Below, one piece after another: positions 1 to 8,225 of a stretch of DNA of 64,000 nucleotides. The DNA comes from Pseudomonas sp. FeN3W (GTDB taxonomy: Bacteria; Pseudomonadota; Gammaproteobacteria; Pseudomonadales; Pseudomonadaceae), in contig CP136011.1 of the NCBI GenBank assembly GCA_030263805.2, positions 682,001 to 746,000 on the forward strand, given 5' to 3'. Position numbers and translations under genes: made by a program. Position 1 is the stretch's first letter. Each line of letters starts with the position of its first letter. The notes below the pieces were generated by a model. It ran no database searches, had not been told where the DNA came from, and saw only the letters and a program-made list of their open reading frames with translations.

Positions 1-114
1 CAAGTCATGGAGTTCATGCACGCTTGCAGGGCCGGGTGTCGTTTCACTAAGACAATGCTGGAGCGTCAGGATAAACATTCCATAGACACGATGAAAAAAA
101 TGACCGGACAATAA
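1..114 (+). CDS. C-terminal end of an unidentified CDS (truncated by window edge)
   Basis: Frame 1 is open from the first base and ends with TAA at 112-114, seven bases before the next start codon. The 37 visible residues are basic and Met-rich, ending in KKMTGQ. I do not recognise the family. Its position directly upstream of an outer-membrane factor makes it a candidate for the last part of an efflux-operon gene, but this is only inferred from position. Confidence 0.4.
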   Translation, partial: QVMEFMHACRAGCRFTKTMLERQDKHSIDTMKKMTGQ

Positions 115-120
115 TCTCTT

Positions 121-1506
121 ATGAAAAACAAATTATCCATGCTGGCGCCTTTGGCGCTGGCGATCCTCATGGCAAGTGGCTGTGCGCTCAAGCCATCTTC
201 TTCTGCGACTCACATTGAGCTGCCAGCCTCATACCGCGCAGCTAGCTTGAGCGCCGATGCGCTGGTAGCGGATTACCAGAACTGGTCGAACCAATACGAT
301 GATCCTGTGCTCAGTGAACTGCTGGCAATGGCAACCGATAACACTCATGGCTCCAACCTTGATATTGCCAAGGCTTACACGCAATTCGAGCAGGCGAGTA
401 TTGCCGTAAAATCGGCACGATCAAGTCTTTGGCCAACTCTCGGCGTTGGATCCACAAGCTCAAAGACAGGTCAGCATAGCAATGAGGTCTACAGCCAGGC
501 TCAATCACATTCAGCAAGCGCCATTGCTCGCTATGAACTGGATCTGTGGGGCAAGTTCTCGAACACCGTTGCATCCAGGGAGCTTGAGGCCCAGGGGATG
601 TCCCTTGCCGTTGACATGGTCAGAAAGTCGGTCAGGGGGCAGGTGGCCACACAATACTGGGTATTGCGTCAGGTCGAGGCTGAAATGGCGTTTATGCGCG
701 AGCAGATTCAAGCGCGCACGACCCAGGTTCAGATCAACCAGAACAAGCTTCGTTACGGCACTGGAACTGAGCTTGAGGTTAAGCAATCTGAAGCCAATCT
801 GGCAAATTTCAAACGCCAGCTGGTAGCGCTCCAAGCGCAGCGCAAATCGCTTGAAGAAACGCTGGCGCTCTTGGTGGGCAAGCCGGGATTGACAGTTGCA
901 GCAGAATCTACGTCGATAGCATCTGATCTGATGCTTTCAAGGCAAGATACGCCAAGCCTCATGTTGGCTAATCGTAGTGACATCAAGCAGGCAGAAGCAA
1001 GACTTGAATCAGCCGGGCTGAATGTTGCGGTAGCGCGGGCTGCAATGTTTCCATCGATCAGCTTCAACGCACAAAGCGGCTATCAAAATGGGAATTTAAG
1101 CTCGCTGGTGCAGCCAACAAGCTCATTTTGGACGCTTGGCTACTCACTGGATCTCCCGTTGTTTGATCGCGGCCTGCGGCTCTCTCAGATCGATCAGGCC
1201 AAGGCTGTAGAACGTGAGCGGGTCATTGACTACAGGAAGGTGATCCAAACGGCTTTTCATGATGTGAATCAGGCCCTGATCGACCTTGAGCGGCTTGAGG
1301 CGACAACCCTGCATCTTGAACAGGAGGTTGATGCGGCCAACGCCGCTTATCGAATGGCGTCCTTGCAGTACGAAAGCGGATTGATCGGCTACTCGCAGCT
1401 ACTTGATGCACAACAGGCAAACGATGAGGCCGAGCGAAGCCGGGTCAAGCTTGGATTTGAGAAGAAAATTGCACAGATCGCCTACCTAAACGCCTTGGGG
1501 TTCTAA
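121..1506 (+). CDS. NodT/OprM-type outer-membrane efflux lipoprotein
   Basis: 461 residues with a lipoprotein signal peptide: basic start MKNK, hydrophobic stretch and lipobox ASGC with the acylated Cys at about residue 21. The rest has the two-fold repeated, helix-rich TolC pattern, including QSEANLANFKRQLVALQAQR in the first half and a matching YRMASLQYESGLIGYSQLLDAQ near the end, typical of outer-membrane factors of RND or MFP-type tripartite pumps. It would form the trimeric outer-membrane channel. The inner-membrane pump and adaptor are not in the window and probably lie upstream. Length is normal for the family. Confidence 0.93.
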   Translation: MKNKLSMLAPLALAILMASGCALKPSSSATHIELPASYRAASLSADALVADYQNWSNQYDDPVLSELLAMATDNTHGSNLDIAKAYTQFEQASIAVKSARSSLWPTLGVGSTSSKTGQHSNEVYSQAQSHSASAIARYELDLWGKFSNTVASRELEAQGMSLAVDMVRKSVRGQVATQYWVLRQVEAEMAFMREQIQARTTQVQINQNKLRYGTGTELEVKQSEANLANFKRQLVALQAQRKSLEETLALLVGKPGLTVAAESTSIASDLMLSRQDTPSLMLANRSDIKQAEARLESAGLNVAVARAAMFPSISFNAQSGYQNGNLSSLVQPTSSFWTLGYSLDLPLFDRGLRLSQIDQAKAVERERVIDYRKVIQTAFHDVNQALIDLERLEATTLHLEQEVDAANAAYRMASLQYESGLIGYSQLLDAQQANDEAERSRVKLGFEKKIAQIAYLNALGF

Positions 1507-2022
1507 ATGAAGATATCTACCTGTGCGCATGGGGCCTTCCCCGACCTAAAAAGCCTGGCTCATTCTGGGCCAAGAATCGCTTTTGTTAACGGGGACTCCA
1601 GGCCGTTTGCCGCACGAGGCACTCACGAGGTAGGTAATTTGCTGATTGTGGTTGCGGATGATTTAAGTAGAGATCAGATACATCCTGCTTCTAGGATCAT
1701 GCTTCAAGCGCCTGGGTTTGTCGCAAGTGTCTACAAACGACTCTATCTCAGGCACTCGGCAGCGAGTGGGAGTCCTCACGTCCCTATGGCAGTCAGCGAC
1801 GCGCATGCGATTCTTGCATTTGTTGAACGGGTATCGGCAGGTGGGTCAAAAGAGCTGCTGGTCAGTTGCGAGTACGGCAAGAGCCGATCAGTATCGTTGG
1901 CGGGTTTTTTGGATCAGCACTTCTTCATGCACTCTGCGGTTGGGAAGGTTCCCAATCCATGGGTATATGGGCTTCTTGAGCGGGCTAGCAAAGGGAGGAG
2001 GGTTCCACAGGCTAGCCGCTGA
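1507..2022 (+). CDS. Putative protein-tyrosine-phosphatase-like protein (CX5R motif)
   Basis: 171 residues. The ATG abuts the stop codon of the efflux lipoprotein (TAA then ATG), so it is co-transcribed and probably translationally coupled. The segment LLVSCEYGKSRSVS (C121 to R127) fits the C-x5-R phosphate-binding loop of cysteine-based phosphatases, preceded by a hydrophobic strand and followed by a Ser, as in the family. A catalytic Asp loop cannot be assigned by eye. The function in an efflux operon is unclear. The call rests on the motif and the predicted strand-loop-helix context only. Confidence 0.55.
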   Translation: MKISTCAHGAFPDLKSLAHSGPRIAFVNGDSRPFAARGTHEVGNLLIVVADDLSRDQIHPASRIMLQAPGFVASVYKRLYLRHSAASGSPHVPMAVSDAHAILAFVERVSAGGSKELLVSCEYGKSRSVSLAGFLDQHFFMHSAVGKVPNPWVYGLLERASKGRRVPQASR

Positions 2023-2025
2023 TCA

Positions 2026-2307
2026 TCAGGATGGTGTTGCAGCTGCAAGAACACGGGTCACCAGTTCGAACAGCTGTTTGCCATCTGATTCCTGGTAGCC
2101 AAACGTGTTGATGAAAGTCGAGAACGATGAGCTTACGCCTTCTTCTTGCAGCCATATCTCGTACTCATGAGCCACGCGCAAGACCTTAAGGCGAAGGGCT
2201 TTTTGCTTGGCTTTCAGCGCGTCTTCTTGTCTCATTTTAAAGACAAGTTGCTTCATCAGAAGGACTTCCGTCTCACTGACATCCCCTAGGTCTTCAAGGC
2301 CTTTCAT
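2026..2307 (-). CDS. Small hypothetical protein
   Basis: 93 residues, mostly helical, with a basic stretch (KAKQKALRLKVLRVAHEYEIWL) and an acidic N-terminus. Its ATG overlaps the stop of the upstream minus-strand gene by four bases and has a GGAGAAAA ribosome-binding sequence, so the two form a translationally coupled pair. No family recognised. It converges on the phosphatase-like gene with only three bases between the stop codons. Confidence 0.6.
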   Translation of the reverse strand: MKGLEDLGDVSETEVLLMKQLVFKMRQEDALKAKQKALRLKVLRVAHEYEIWLQEEGVSSSFSTFINTFGYQESDGKQLFELVTRVLAAATPS

Positions 2308-2534
2308 GGGCTTTTCTCCATGGCGATATTCCCATTTTCGTACTTGAGATTGGTGTGGACAACGAACCAGAAGGCCAGCGCCATACCTATCGCAGCCCCA
2401 ACAAGCTCAAGCTCAATGGACACACAGTTTCGCGTAAATATGGAGGCGAGTATTCCACCACCGCCGATAACACCTGGCACGTTCTGATGTGTTGCAGCAG
2501 CCAATAGGCGTTTAATTTGTTGTTTCTCGATCAT
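2304..2534 (-). CDS. Small membrane protein
   Basis: 76 residues with one or two hydrophobic segments (VPGVIGGGGILASIF and VGAAIGMALAFWFVV), so probably an inner-membrane protein. It overlaps the start of the downstream 93-residue gene by four bases (ATGA). Function unknown. Confidence 0.55.
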   Translation of the reverse strand: MIEKQQIKRLLAAATHQNVPGVIGGGGILASIFTRNCVSIELELVGAAIGMALAFWFVVHTNLKYENGNIAMEKSP

Positions 2535-2566
2535 TTGGTGTCGTACTTCCTCGAATTGCGTTGACT

Positions 2567-2944
2567 TTAACCGAGATCTCTGACGGTCGATGATGATCGA
2601 TTAGCGAGACGGCCCTCAATTCGCTTGATGGCTGCATTGACCATGAACTCGGGAACGCTGAATTTTTCACTGATTTTCCCAGTAGCCATCGAAAGTGCTT
2701 GGGTAGAACTCAGGCTGACGTCGCCTCTATGAGCAGATTTAAGCTCCAGCACCATGTTCTTGATCTCCTTCAGGTCACAGTAGATCAGGTATGGAATGGT
2801 CAGGAGGGTGACGATGACCCACACGAGGAGTGAAGCCCATGGTAGCACCCCGTCCGTATAAACGCTTATCAGCCCCCAGGCGACGAAACCTGCCAGGAAA
2901 ATCAATACAAAGCGGGGGATGTAGCGCTTGAGCAGCATGAGCAT
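2567..2944 (-). CDS. Small inner-membrane protein
   Basis: 125 residues from the ATG at 2944, chosen because AAGGA lies eight bases upstream; an in-frame start further up (3007) lacks this. Two transmembrane helices (FVLIFLAGFVAWGLISV and LLVWVIVTLLTIPYLIY) are followed by a charged cytoplasmic helical tail. No family recognised. It lies upstream of the two small genes on the same strand. Confidence 0.6.
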   Translation of the reverse strand: MLMLLKRYIPRFVLIFLAGFVAWGLISVYTDGVLPWASLLVWVIVTLLTIPYLIYCDLKEIKNMVLELKSAHRGDVSLSSTQALSMATGKISEKFSVPEFMVNAAIKRIEGRLANRSSSTVRDLG

Positions 2945-3199
2945 GGTCTTGATCCTTATCATGTTTGCGCAGAGGCTATTCAAAACCATAATGGTTGTCA
3001 ATAACAATAATCAAGAAATGAATATTTGGCAATAAATCAATTTAAAGTTATATTTCTTGGAACAGGTATTTATGCGGGAAAATTGGCAAGGGTCGATGAT
3101 ATTTCATGTGAGCTGGCACCACAGGCACATGTGACTTGATCGGATTGGTGATAGAAATTGTTTTAAGGGGCCTCGCCATGAAGACCCCTTTCTTCATCT

Positions 3200-4399
3200 C
3201 TAAAGAGCTAGTTCTGAAGACCGCTCCTTGCGCGCAGCTTCTTTCATAGAGAACTCCATCTTATCGAGCAGGGCGTGCCGGAAATCCAGTGCAGCGGAAA
3301 CAACGACTTTCTCAATCTTGTGCTCAATCAAAAGTTCTTGCTCCTCATCATAATCTGGAATCTTCACCGGATCGGCGAGGTTAAGGCTGACCTCGTCCAA
3401 ATGAACTTCCCACAGCGCATCTTCAAGCCAAAGAGTGTTTTCACCCACTCTTTCCTCAGCATACTGCTCATGCAGCTTGGCTACGACCGACGACTTGGCG
3501 CTCTCGATGTCATCGAACGTGCCTCCATCTGGACTGATAAAACTGAAGACGCCAGGCTCTCGCTCGACTGCAACGAATACGGTGCCGATCATGTCGGTCG
3601 CATGATGCGTCAGGTCGTTGCAATAGCAGCTTAACAATTTGCCAGTGTTGCCAAACAATTGTGTGTTGATACAGGTAGCGGCTGTTAGCATTGTATCGCT
3701 GTAAGGCTCACCATCGATCAGTGGTTTTAGTCGGGTGACGATGTCAGCAATGATTGGCTTTGCCTCTTCAACGGTCATTGCCACCGACCAGGCCTTCTTG
3801 AGCATCTGCCTGTTAAGCTCTGCCTCGTTTTCCATCGCTTGCTGGTGCAGACGGTGGGTCGCAAGAAGCGCGCTCGCGAGCCTATTAGCCTCAAGGGCTA
3901 CCTGACTCAGCTGGACGGGAGCGTCTTCGGACGTTGTGATCTCGTTATCGCCTTTTACGTAGCGGCCATTTTCTTCATCCTCGTTCAGCACGTGCAGATT
4001 GATATTGCCATGCTCATGGATGAAGAAGGCTTGATCCAAGGCCTCACCGATGGTTTTAAAATCCCCGACATGCTCATCCAGATCCATCTCCGTGCCATGG
4101 GGAGCGTAATCTTTGGCAGTAACCCGGTAGGGAAGCTCATGATCACCGAACAGCTTTGAGACAGTCAGCCAGGTTCCCCATGGGTCGCCGCCGTAATTTC
4201 CACCCCGCTTTGGGGTTCTGAACAGCTCAATGCCCGAGTTTTCTTCATCCCAAGGGTACTCATAATAGCCACCTGAGATTTTCCCGAGTTCGTGACGCTT
4301 TCTGTCAAACTCATCAATGTTCTGTGTCGCTAGATGATCAATAAAATGCTCGTTATTCAATAATGCGAGCAGATCTTTTTTTGAATTTAATGTTGTCAT
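3200..4399 (-). CDS. Unknown protein with shared C-terminal tag motif
   Basis: 399 residues, acidic and soluble with no signal peptide. Recognisable local features are a central helical part (residues about 165-215) and three aromatic-rich segments resembling small alpha/beta modules. The protein ends in RKERSSELAL, matching the C-terminal motif seen on several unrelated proteins in this window. A minus-strand promoter lies just upstream. No homologous family recognised. Confidence 0.75.
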   Translation of the reverse strand: MTTLNSKKDLLALLNNEHFIDHLATQNIDEFDRKRHELGKISGGYYEYPWDEENSGIELFRTPKRGGNYGGDPWGTWLTVSKLFGDHELPYRVTAKDYAPHGTEMDLDEHVGDFKTIGEALDQAFFIHEHGNINLHVLNEDEENGRYVKGDNEITTSEDAPVQLSQVALEANRLASALLATHRLHQQAMENEAELNRQMLKKAWSVAMTVEEAKPIIADIVTRLKPLIDGEPYSDTMLTAATCINTQLFGNTGKLLSCYCNDLTHHATDMIGTVFVAVEREPGVFSFISPDGGTFDDIESAKSSVVAKLHEQYAEERVGENTLWLEDALWEVHLDEVSLNLADPVKIPDYDEEQELLIEHKIEKVVVSAALDFRHALLDKMEFSMKEAARKERSSELAL

Positions 4400-4421
4400 T
4401 TCTGTCTCCCGGATAGTTTAT

Positions 4422-4450
4422 TATTGTTCTTTATTGTCCATAAATGTCAA
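4422..4450 (-). promoter_or_regulatory. Sigma70-type promoter for the 3200-4399 gene
   Basis: On the minus strand TTGACA (4445-4450) is followed after 17 bases by ACAATA (4422-4427). The transcript would begin about 15 bases before the ATG at 4399, leaving a short leader. Confidence 0.45.
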
Positions 4451-4519
4451 TCAAAACCAATTCGTAAGCAAGGATAGAGGGTATTCAAATGCAATTCACA
4501 GATGGCCGGAAGAGGAATA

Positions 4520-4548
4520 TTGACAGGATGTCAATTTCACTGTATCGT
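4520..4548 (+). promoter_or_regulatory. Promoter of the HAD/PRTase operon with palindromic -35 region
   Basis: TTGACA (4520-4525), 17-base spacer, TATCGT (4543-4548). The -35 box is half of a perfect palindrome TTGACAGGATGTCAA (4520-4534), a likely operator. Transcription would start near 4555, downstream of an in-frame ATG at 4502, which supports the ATG at 4577 as the true start. Confidence 0.55.
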
Positions 4549-4576
4549 TGCGGTCATTCGATCAAGGAAGCCACAC

Positions 4577-5446
4577 ATGTCTCCGATTCTTTTCCTTACA
4601 GATCTTGACCACAACCTGTTCCAGAGCTTGCGGGTTGACTCGGGAGGTCTGTATCCAATGACCGTCAACAAGACGGGAAAACCTCATTGCTACGCCACCA
4701 AGGCTCAGCTTGCGCTCATGCAGCTCATGATGCGTAACGCCTTCTGCGTGGCAGTCACAGCGCGTACACCAGAGCAGATGATGCGCGTCACCGGCTGGAG
4801 TACGAATCAGGAGCACAATCTTGCCCTGACCGACCTCGGCATGACGATGCTGTATCGTCACAAGATGGGAGAGTGGCAGATCATCGAGGAATGGTCTGAG
4901 CCCTATCTGGCGAAGGCCCGAAGTCTGTCGCTTGGATTGCAGGTCGATTTCGACCAATTTCAAAAAACGCTTAATGACCACCTGTGCGAGTATGACGGCA
5001 GGCTTTCGTACAACCTTAATTTCTGCCATGAAGATAAGGACGTGCCGTTCTACTTCTTGGCGCAGCAGACTGAAAAGAACACCGAGTGCCAGATCCCCGT
5101 GGATGTGGTCAGGGCTGCCTGCAAGCAGTTCTTGGACGAATGCCAGGGTGAATACTTCTATCATGAATCGGAAGGTACATTTGCCATGTGGCCAAGCTAC
5201 GTGAGCAAGTTCCTTGCGGTTGAGCGACTGATGAGCGCTTTCGATGAAGGCCTGAAAGATGAGCGTTTCGAGCTGGCGCGCGAAGAAAAGGGCTGCACAG
5301 ATCTTGTCCTCGCTTCAGGTGACTCGATGTCCGATCTGCCATTCATGCAAATGGCCCACTTCTGGCTTGCACCTGGCCTATCGCAAATCTCCACCATGCT
5401 AATGCCTGATCAAGTGATGCCATTTACCACCAATTCCTACGAGTAA
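4577..5446 (+). CDS. HAD-superfamily phosphatase (Ter-associated type)
   Basis: 289 residues. Motif I is FLTDLDHNLF with the nucleophile and general acid at D9 and D11. Motif IV is SGDSMSDLPF (about 247-255), so the Mg-binding catalytic core is intact and resembles class IIB (Cof/sucrose-phosphatase-like) enzymes. The start at 4577 has AAGGAAG eight bases upstream. The next gene begins six bases downstream and encodes a StiP-type PRTase-PELOTA protein. HAD plus PRTase-PELOTA pairs were described in Ter-associated gene clusters proposed to make a nucleoside-like metabolite. No ter genes are present here. The substrate is unknown, probably a phosphorylated nucleoside-like intermediate. Confidence 0.85.
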   Translation: MSPILFLTDLDHNLFQSLRVDSGGLYPMTVNKTGKPHCYATKAQLALMQLMMRNAFCVAVTARTPEQMMRVTGWSTNQEHNLALTDLGMTMLYRHKMGEWQIIEEWSEPYLAKARSLSLGLQVDFDQFQKTLNDHLCEYDGRLSYNLNFCHEDKDVPFYFLAQQTEKNTECQIPVDVVRAACKQFLDECQGEYFYHESEGTFAMWPSYVSKFLAVERLMSAFDEGLKDERFELAREEKGCTDLVLASGDSMSDLPFMQMAHFWLAPGLSQISTMLMPDQVMPFTTNSYE

Positions 5447-5452
5447 CGATCA

Positions 5453-6508
5453 ATGTTCCCCCATACCTTTGAGCCTGATGATGTCACCGTCCTGCTTGAG
5501 CGAGTCGAGCCCAATTACCTGTCGCGAGAAGATCGCCAGGCCTTGATTGATCAGGGCACTCATTACAACGAGCTGATCAGCAAGGAGCAGGCGCCTTCGG
5601 CTTCTGAAATGGCGCTCTTCAATGATCAGGTCTTGCGCTTCGGCAATCATATGGCCGAAATGGTTATCCAGCTTGCAAAGACAATTGCAGGGCTTGAGTC
5701 AAAGCCCGTGCTTGTGTCGCTGGTGCGTGCTGGTACGCCAACGGGTGTGCTACTCAAGCGTTGCTTGGCAATGATGGATGTCGAAGCGCCACACTTCAGC
5801 GTATCCATCGTTCAGGGTAAGGGATTTGACGAAGTTGCCATTGAGCATATTCTGAGCCTTGGCTATGCGCCTTCGCAGTTGATCTTTATTGATGGCTGGA
5901 CAGGTAAAGGGGTGGTGCGTCGTGAACTGTCCGAGGCGCTTAAAACCCTATCGGCCAAGCATGGGGCTTTTCGTGATGAACTGTTCGTGCTGAGTGATAT
6001 TGCTGGGGTAGCCGAGCATGCGGCGACGCGTGAGGATGTTCTCGTGCCGAGCGCTCTACTCAGTGGCCCTCTCTGCGGACTGGTGTCTCGTACGATCTAT
6101 CGAGGCTCCCCTGAGGCCCCTACAATCCATGCTGCCGCCTACCTGGACTACATGGAAGATATGGACGTCAGCCGTCACTTCGTGGAGGTGATGACCCTGC
6201 GAATCAAGGCAGCGATGCGTGAACGCTCATCCATTGGGCCGGTGATGCCTGCGAGTGAGGCTAATCGCCAAATGCAGGCGTTTCTTGATAAGGTCAGCAA
6301 GGAATGGGAACTAGCTGGCCACAGCCGCATCAAGCCAGGCGTTGGCGAATCCAGCCGTCTTTTCTTGCGCAAAAAACCCATGCTGTTGATGGTCAAGGAT
6401 GAATGCGCTCCAGCGGTTCAGCATCTCTTGGAACTGGCGCGTGAGAAGGATGTGCCAATCAAGGTAGACCGCCACATGCCTTATCAAGCCTGTACGCTGG
6501 TGCGTTGA
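5453..6508 (+). CDS. StiP-type phosphoribosyltransferase with C-terminal PELOTA RNA-binding domain
   Basis: 351 residues. The N-terminus (FEPDDVTVLLERV and GTHYNELISKEQAPS) matches the conserved opening of the family called cysteine protease StiP or PRTase_1. The PRTase core shows LVRAGTPTG (90-98) and the phosphoribosyl-binding loop FIDGWTGKG (145-153). The last 60 residues (PMLLMVKDECAPAVQHLLELAREKDVPIKV) fit the L7Ae-like PELOTA RNA-binding fold. The architecture suggests base or ribose transfer to a small molecule or to RNA. It is the second gene of the operon, downstream of a HAD phosphatase and upstream of two unknowns and a Pth2-like gene. The family is recognised with good confidence; the reaction is not established. 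Confidence 0.85.
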   Translation: MFPHTFEPDDVTVLLERVEPNYLSREDRQALIDQGTHYNELISKEQAPSASEMALFNDQVLRFGNHMAEMVIQLAKTIAGLESKPVLVSLVRAGTPTGVLLKRCLAMMDVEAPHFSVSIVQGKGFDEVAIEHILSLGYAPSQLIFIDGWTGKGVVRRELSEALKTLSAKHGAFRDELFVLSDIAGVAEHAATREDVLVPSALLSGPLCGLVSRTIYRGSPEAPTIHAAAYLDYMEDMDVSRHFVEVMTLRIKAAMRERSSIGPVMPASEANRQMQAFLDKVSKEWELAGHSRIKPGVGESSRLFLRKKPMLLMVKDECAPAVQHLLELAREKDVPIKVDRHMPYQACTLVR

Positions 6509-6509
6509 C

Positions 6510-7001
6510 ATGCAAAACCAATTTCAAAGGCCCACGCTGCAATCTGAAGAAACCTGCCAGATTGCGGCTCGCATGTTGATTACCGACCCGCTGGCCAAGG
6601 AAGACTGGTTTGATGATGTCGCCAATGCCATTCAGCATGCCAGAAACACCTTTGATGCACTCAAAGAACTCGACGACATGGGCTGGGAAATCTCTGATGA
6701 GGTCATCGAGTCATTTCTTGGCCTGACTGAAATCAGGGCAATAGCGCTTTATCAAACCATTGAGGCATGGGTCAGAAGACATGGAGTCATCGCTCAATTA
6801 CAGCCTGGGAGCATGCATAAGGTCAACATCAACGGAGCGATGCGGGACGTTGTGATTGCCGAGATATACGACAGCAGGGCGCAGTACCGTGTTGTTTACT
6901 CCGTGCCTGATAAGACTGGCCTTCAAGAGGCCTTTGTCAATTTCGAAGTGCTGCATGATCTTGCAACTCCGCCAGAGCGGTTCCAGTTAAGCTGCTGTTA
7001 A
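6510..7001 (+). CDS. Hypothetical protein of the PRTase-PELOTA operon
   Basis: 163 residues, soluble. The first two thirds are helical and acidic; the last third (MHKVNINGAMRDVVIAEIYDSRAQYRVVYSVP) looks like a small beta-barrel. The ATG is one base past the stop of the PRTase gene, so it is certainly in the operon. Family not recognised. Confidence 0.7.
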   Translation: MQNQFQRPTLQSEETCQIAARMLITDPLAKEDWFDDVANAIQHARNTFDALKELDDMGWEISDEVIESFLGLTEIRAIALYQTIEAWVRRHGVIAQLQPGSMHKVNINGAMRDVVIAEIYDSRAQYRVVYSVPDKTGLQEAFVNFEVLHDLATPPERFQLSCC

Positions 7002-7087
7002 TGTGTTACGACTTTATTGACAAGACGGCAAGGTGTTTCTATAGTGCGTCCCAAGGCTTCCGCAGTGGACGCCACTTAAATGAGGTA

Positions 7088-7300
7088 ATGGTTGTGAAAT
7101 TGTCGGAACTAGAGATCACCGCTCTGATTGAAATGGATTGCTCCGCAGCAGGTCGTCAATTCATTTACGAAGATGATTCGGTGCGTGATCGCGAGGTTCG
7201 TGCAAAGCTGATCGACAAAGGTCTGGCAGTCGTTTGTGAAGACGGCGAATACATTGAGATCACTGACGCCGGTCGCGACGCTCTGGCTGAAAACGAGTAA
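7088..7300 (+). CDS. Small winged-helix-like hypothetical protein
   Basis: About 70 residues, acidic. The pattern LSELEITALIEMD...VRAKLIDKGLAVVCEDGEYIEITDAGRDAL is that of a minimal winged helix, with the wing and 'ITDAGR' ending common in MarR-like and other helix-turn-helix proteins. Start uncertain. The ATG at 7088 has GAGG very close; GTG 7094 with the same GAGG is better spaced; the frame is open back to an ATG at 7001 that overlaps the preceding stop (TAATG). It may regulate the operon. Confidence 0.6.
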   Translation: MVVKLSELEITALIEMDCSAAGRQFIYEDDSVRDREVRAKLIDKGLAVVCEDGEYIEITDAGRDALAENE

Positions 7301-7305
7301 GGCGC

Positions 7306-8037
7306 ATGAAGCTTCAGGTATTCATGCGCAACGACTTGAACATGCGCAAGGGAAAGATGGTCGCTCAGGCATCGCATGCCGTCATGAAGCGAGTATTGGA
7401 TCTTTGCGTGTTGAGCCAGGAAGCTCTGATGATCAGCAATGCGGGCTATGAAACGCTCAAGGCGTTTGCCGAAAAGCCGGAGCTAAGCATTATTTTGGTC
7501 TCAAACGAACAATCGCTTCTCGACGCGATGTCGAGCAACATCGATGGCTGCATCGTAGACAGTGGCCGCACTGAGTTTCATGGTGTCCCGACCCTGACAT
7601 GTGGTGCCATCGGGTTGCATGAGCAGCGCAGAGTTTTCGAGCTCGTGGTGCCTGACGATGTTCCGCGAGAGCTCATTGCTCGGCAATGGTTTGTGATCGC
7701 CAAGCCTGCTGCTGGCGCACCCATGAGCAAGGTCGATGCGATGGCGGCAGGCTGCGTGGCGACAGTGGCGCACCTCATCAGTCTGTTCAAACCCAGGCTC
7801 GATGGATATTCGATTGAATTTTCACTATACCCCGCCATGCGGGACTGGCTACTAGGGGCCTTTGGCAAGGTGGCCCTAAGCACTCAGGATGCCGACTCGC
7901 TTACCAGTATTCAGGTGGCAGTTGAGGGCGAGGGTGCCCACGTATCGGTCACTCAGCACGCAGGTCTGAGGCTGATTGTTGTAGGGCCTGAGCATCCGGC
8001 TGGCATTCGGTCGCTGGCTGAGCTAAGGTTGCTCTGA
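7306..8037 (+). CDS. Long peptidyl-tRNA hydrolase 2 (Pth2)-like protein
   Basis: 243 residues, about twice the size of Pth2. Residues 1-30 (RNDLNMRKGKMVAQASHAVM) are the Pth2 signature with the catalytic Lys at about 17, and PTLTCGAIGLHE near residue 100 matches the closing strand and loop of the Pth2 fold. The remaining 130 residues have no recognised family. Pth2 cleaves peptidyl-tRNA. Location in one operon with a PRTase-PELOTA RNA-binding protein suggests an RNA-directed role, perhaps on modified tRNA; this is inference. It is the last gene before a strong terminator. Confidence 0.75.
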   Translation: MKLQVFMRNDLNMRKGKMVAQASHAVMKRVLDLCVLSQEALMISNAGYETLKAFAEKPELSIILVSNEQSLLDAMSSNIDGCIVDSGRTEFHGVPTLTCGAIGLHEQRRVFELVVPDDVPRELIARQWFVIAKPAAGAPMSKVDAMAAGCVATVAHLISLFKPRLDGYSIEFSLYPAMRDWLLGAFGKVALSTQDADSLTSIQVAVEGEGAHVSVTQHAGLRLIVVGPEHPAGIRSLAELRLL

Positions 8038-8068
8038 CGACATCGGACGTTGTTCCCCCGCCTGGAAG

Positions 8069-8104
8069 ACCCCTCTCTCGAAAGATTGAGGGGTTTTCTT
8101 TTTC
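8069..8104 (+). terminator. Rho-independent terminator of the HAD-PRTase-Pth2-like operon
   Basis: Inverted repeat ACCCCTC (8069-8075) / GAGGGGT (8088-8094) followed by TTTCTTTTTC, 32 bases after the last stop codon of the operon. Confidence 0.85.
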
Positions 8105-8225
8105 TCGTGGTCAATAAATGGCAAATATTGCTATGGCCGGATGCCGCAAAAGATTAGTTTCTACACACATGTTGTTAAGCCACATGGTGTTGCCGCATAC
8201 TTTAAAATAAAAGAGCGCCAAACCA

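Noticed and set aside
4502..4576. Upstream in-frame ATG of the HAD gene
   Set aside because: It precedes the -35 box at 4520 and lacks a ribosome-binding site; ATG 4577 has both promoter spacing and AAGGAAG.
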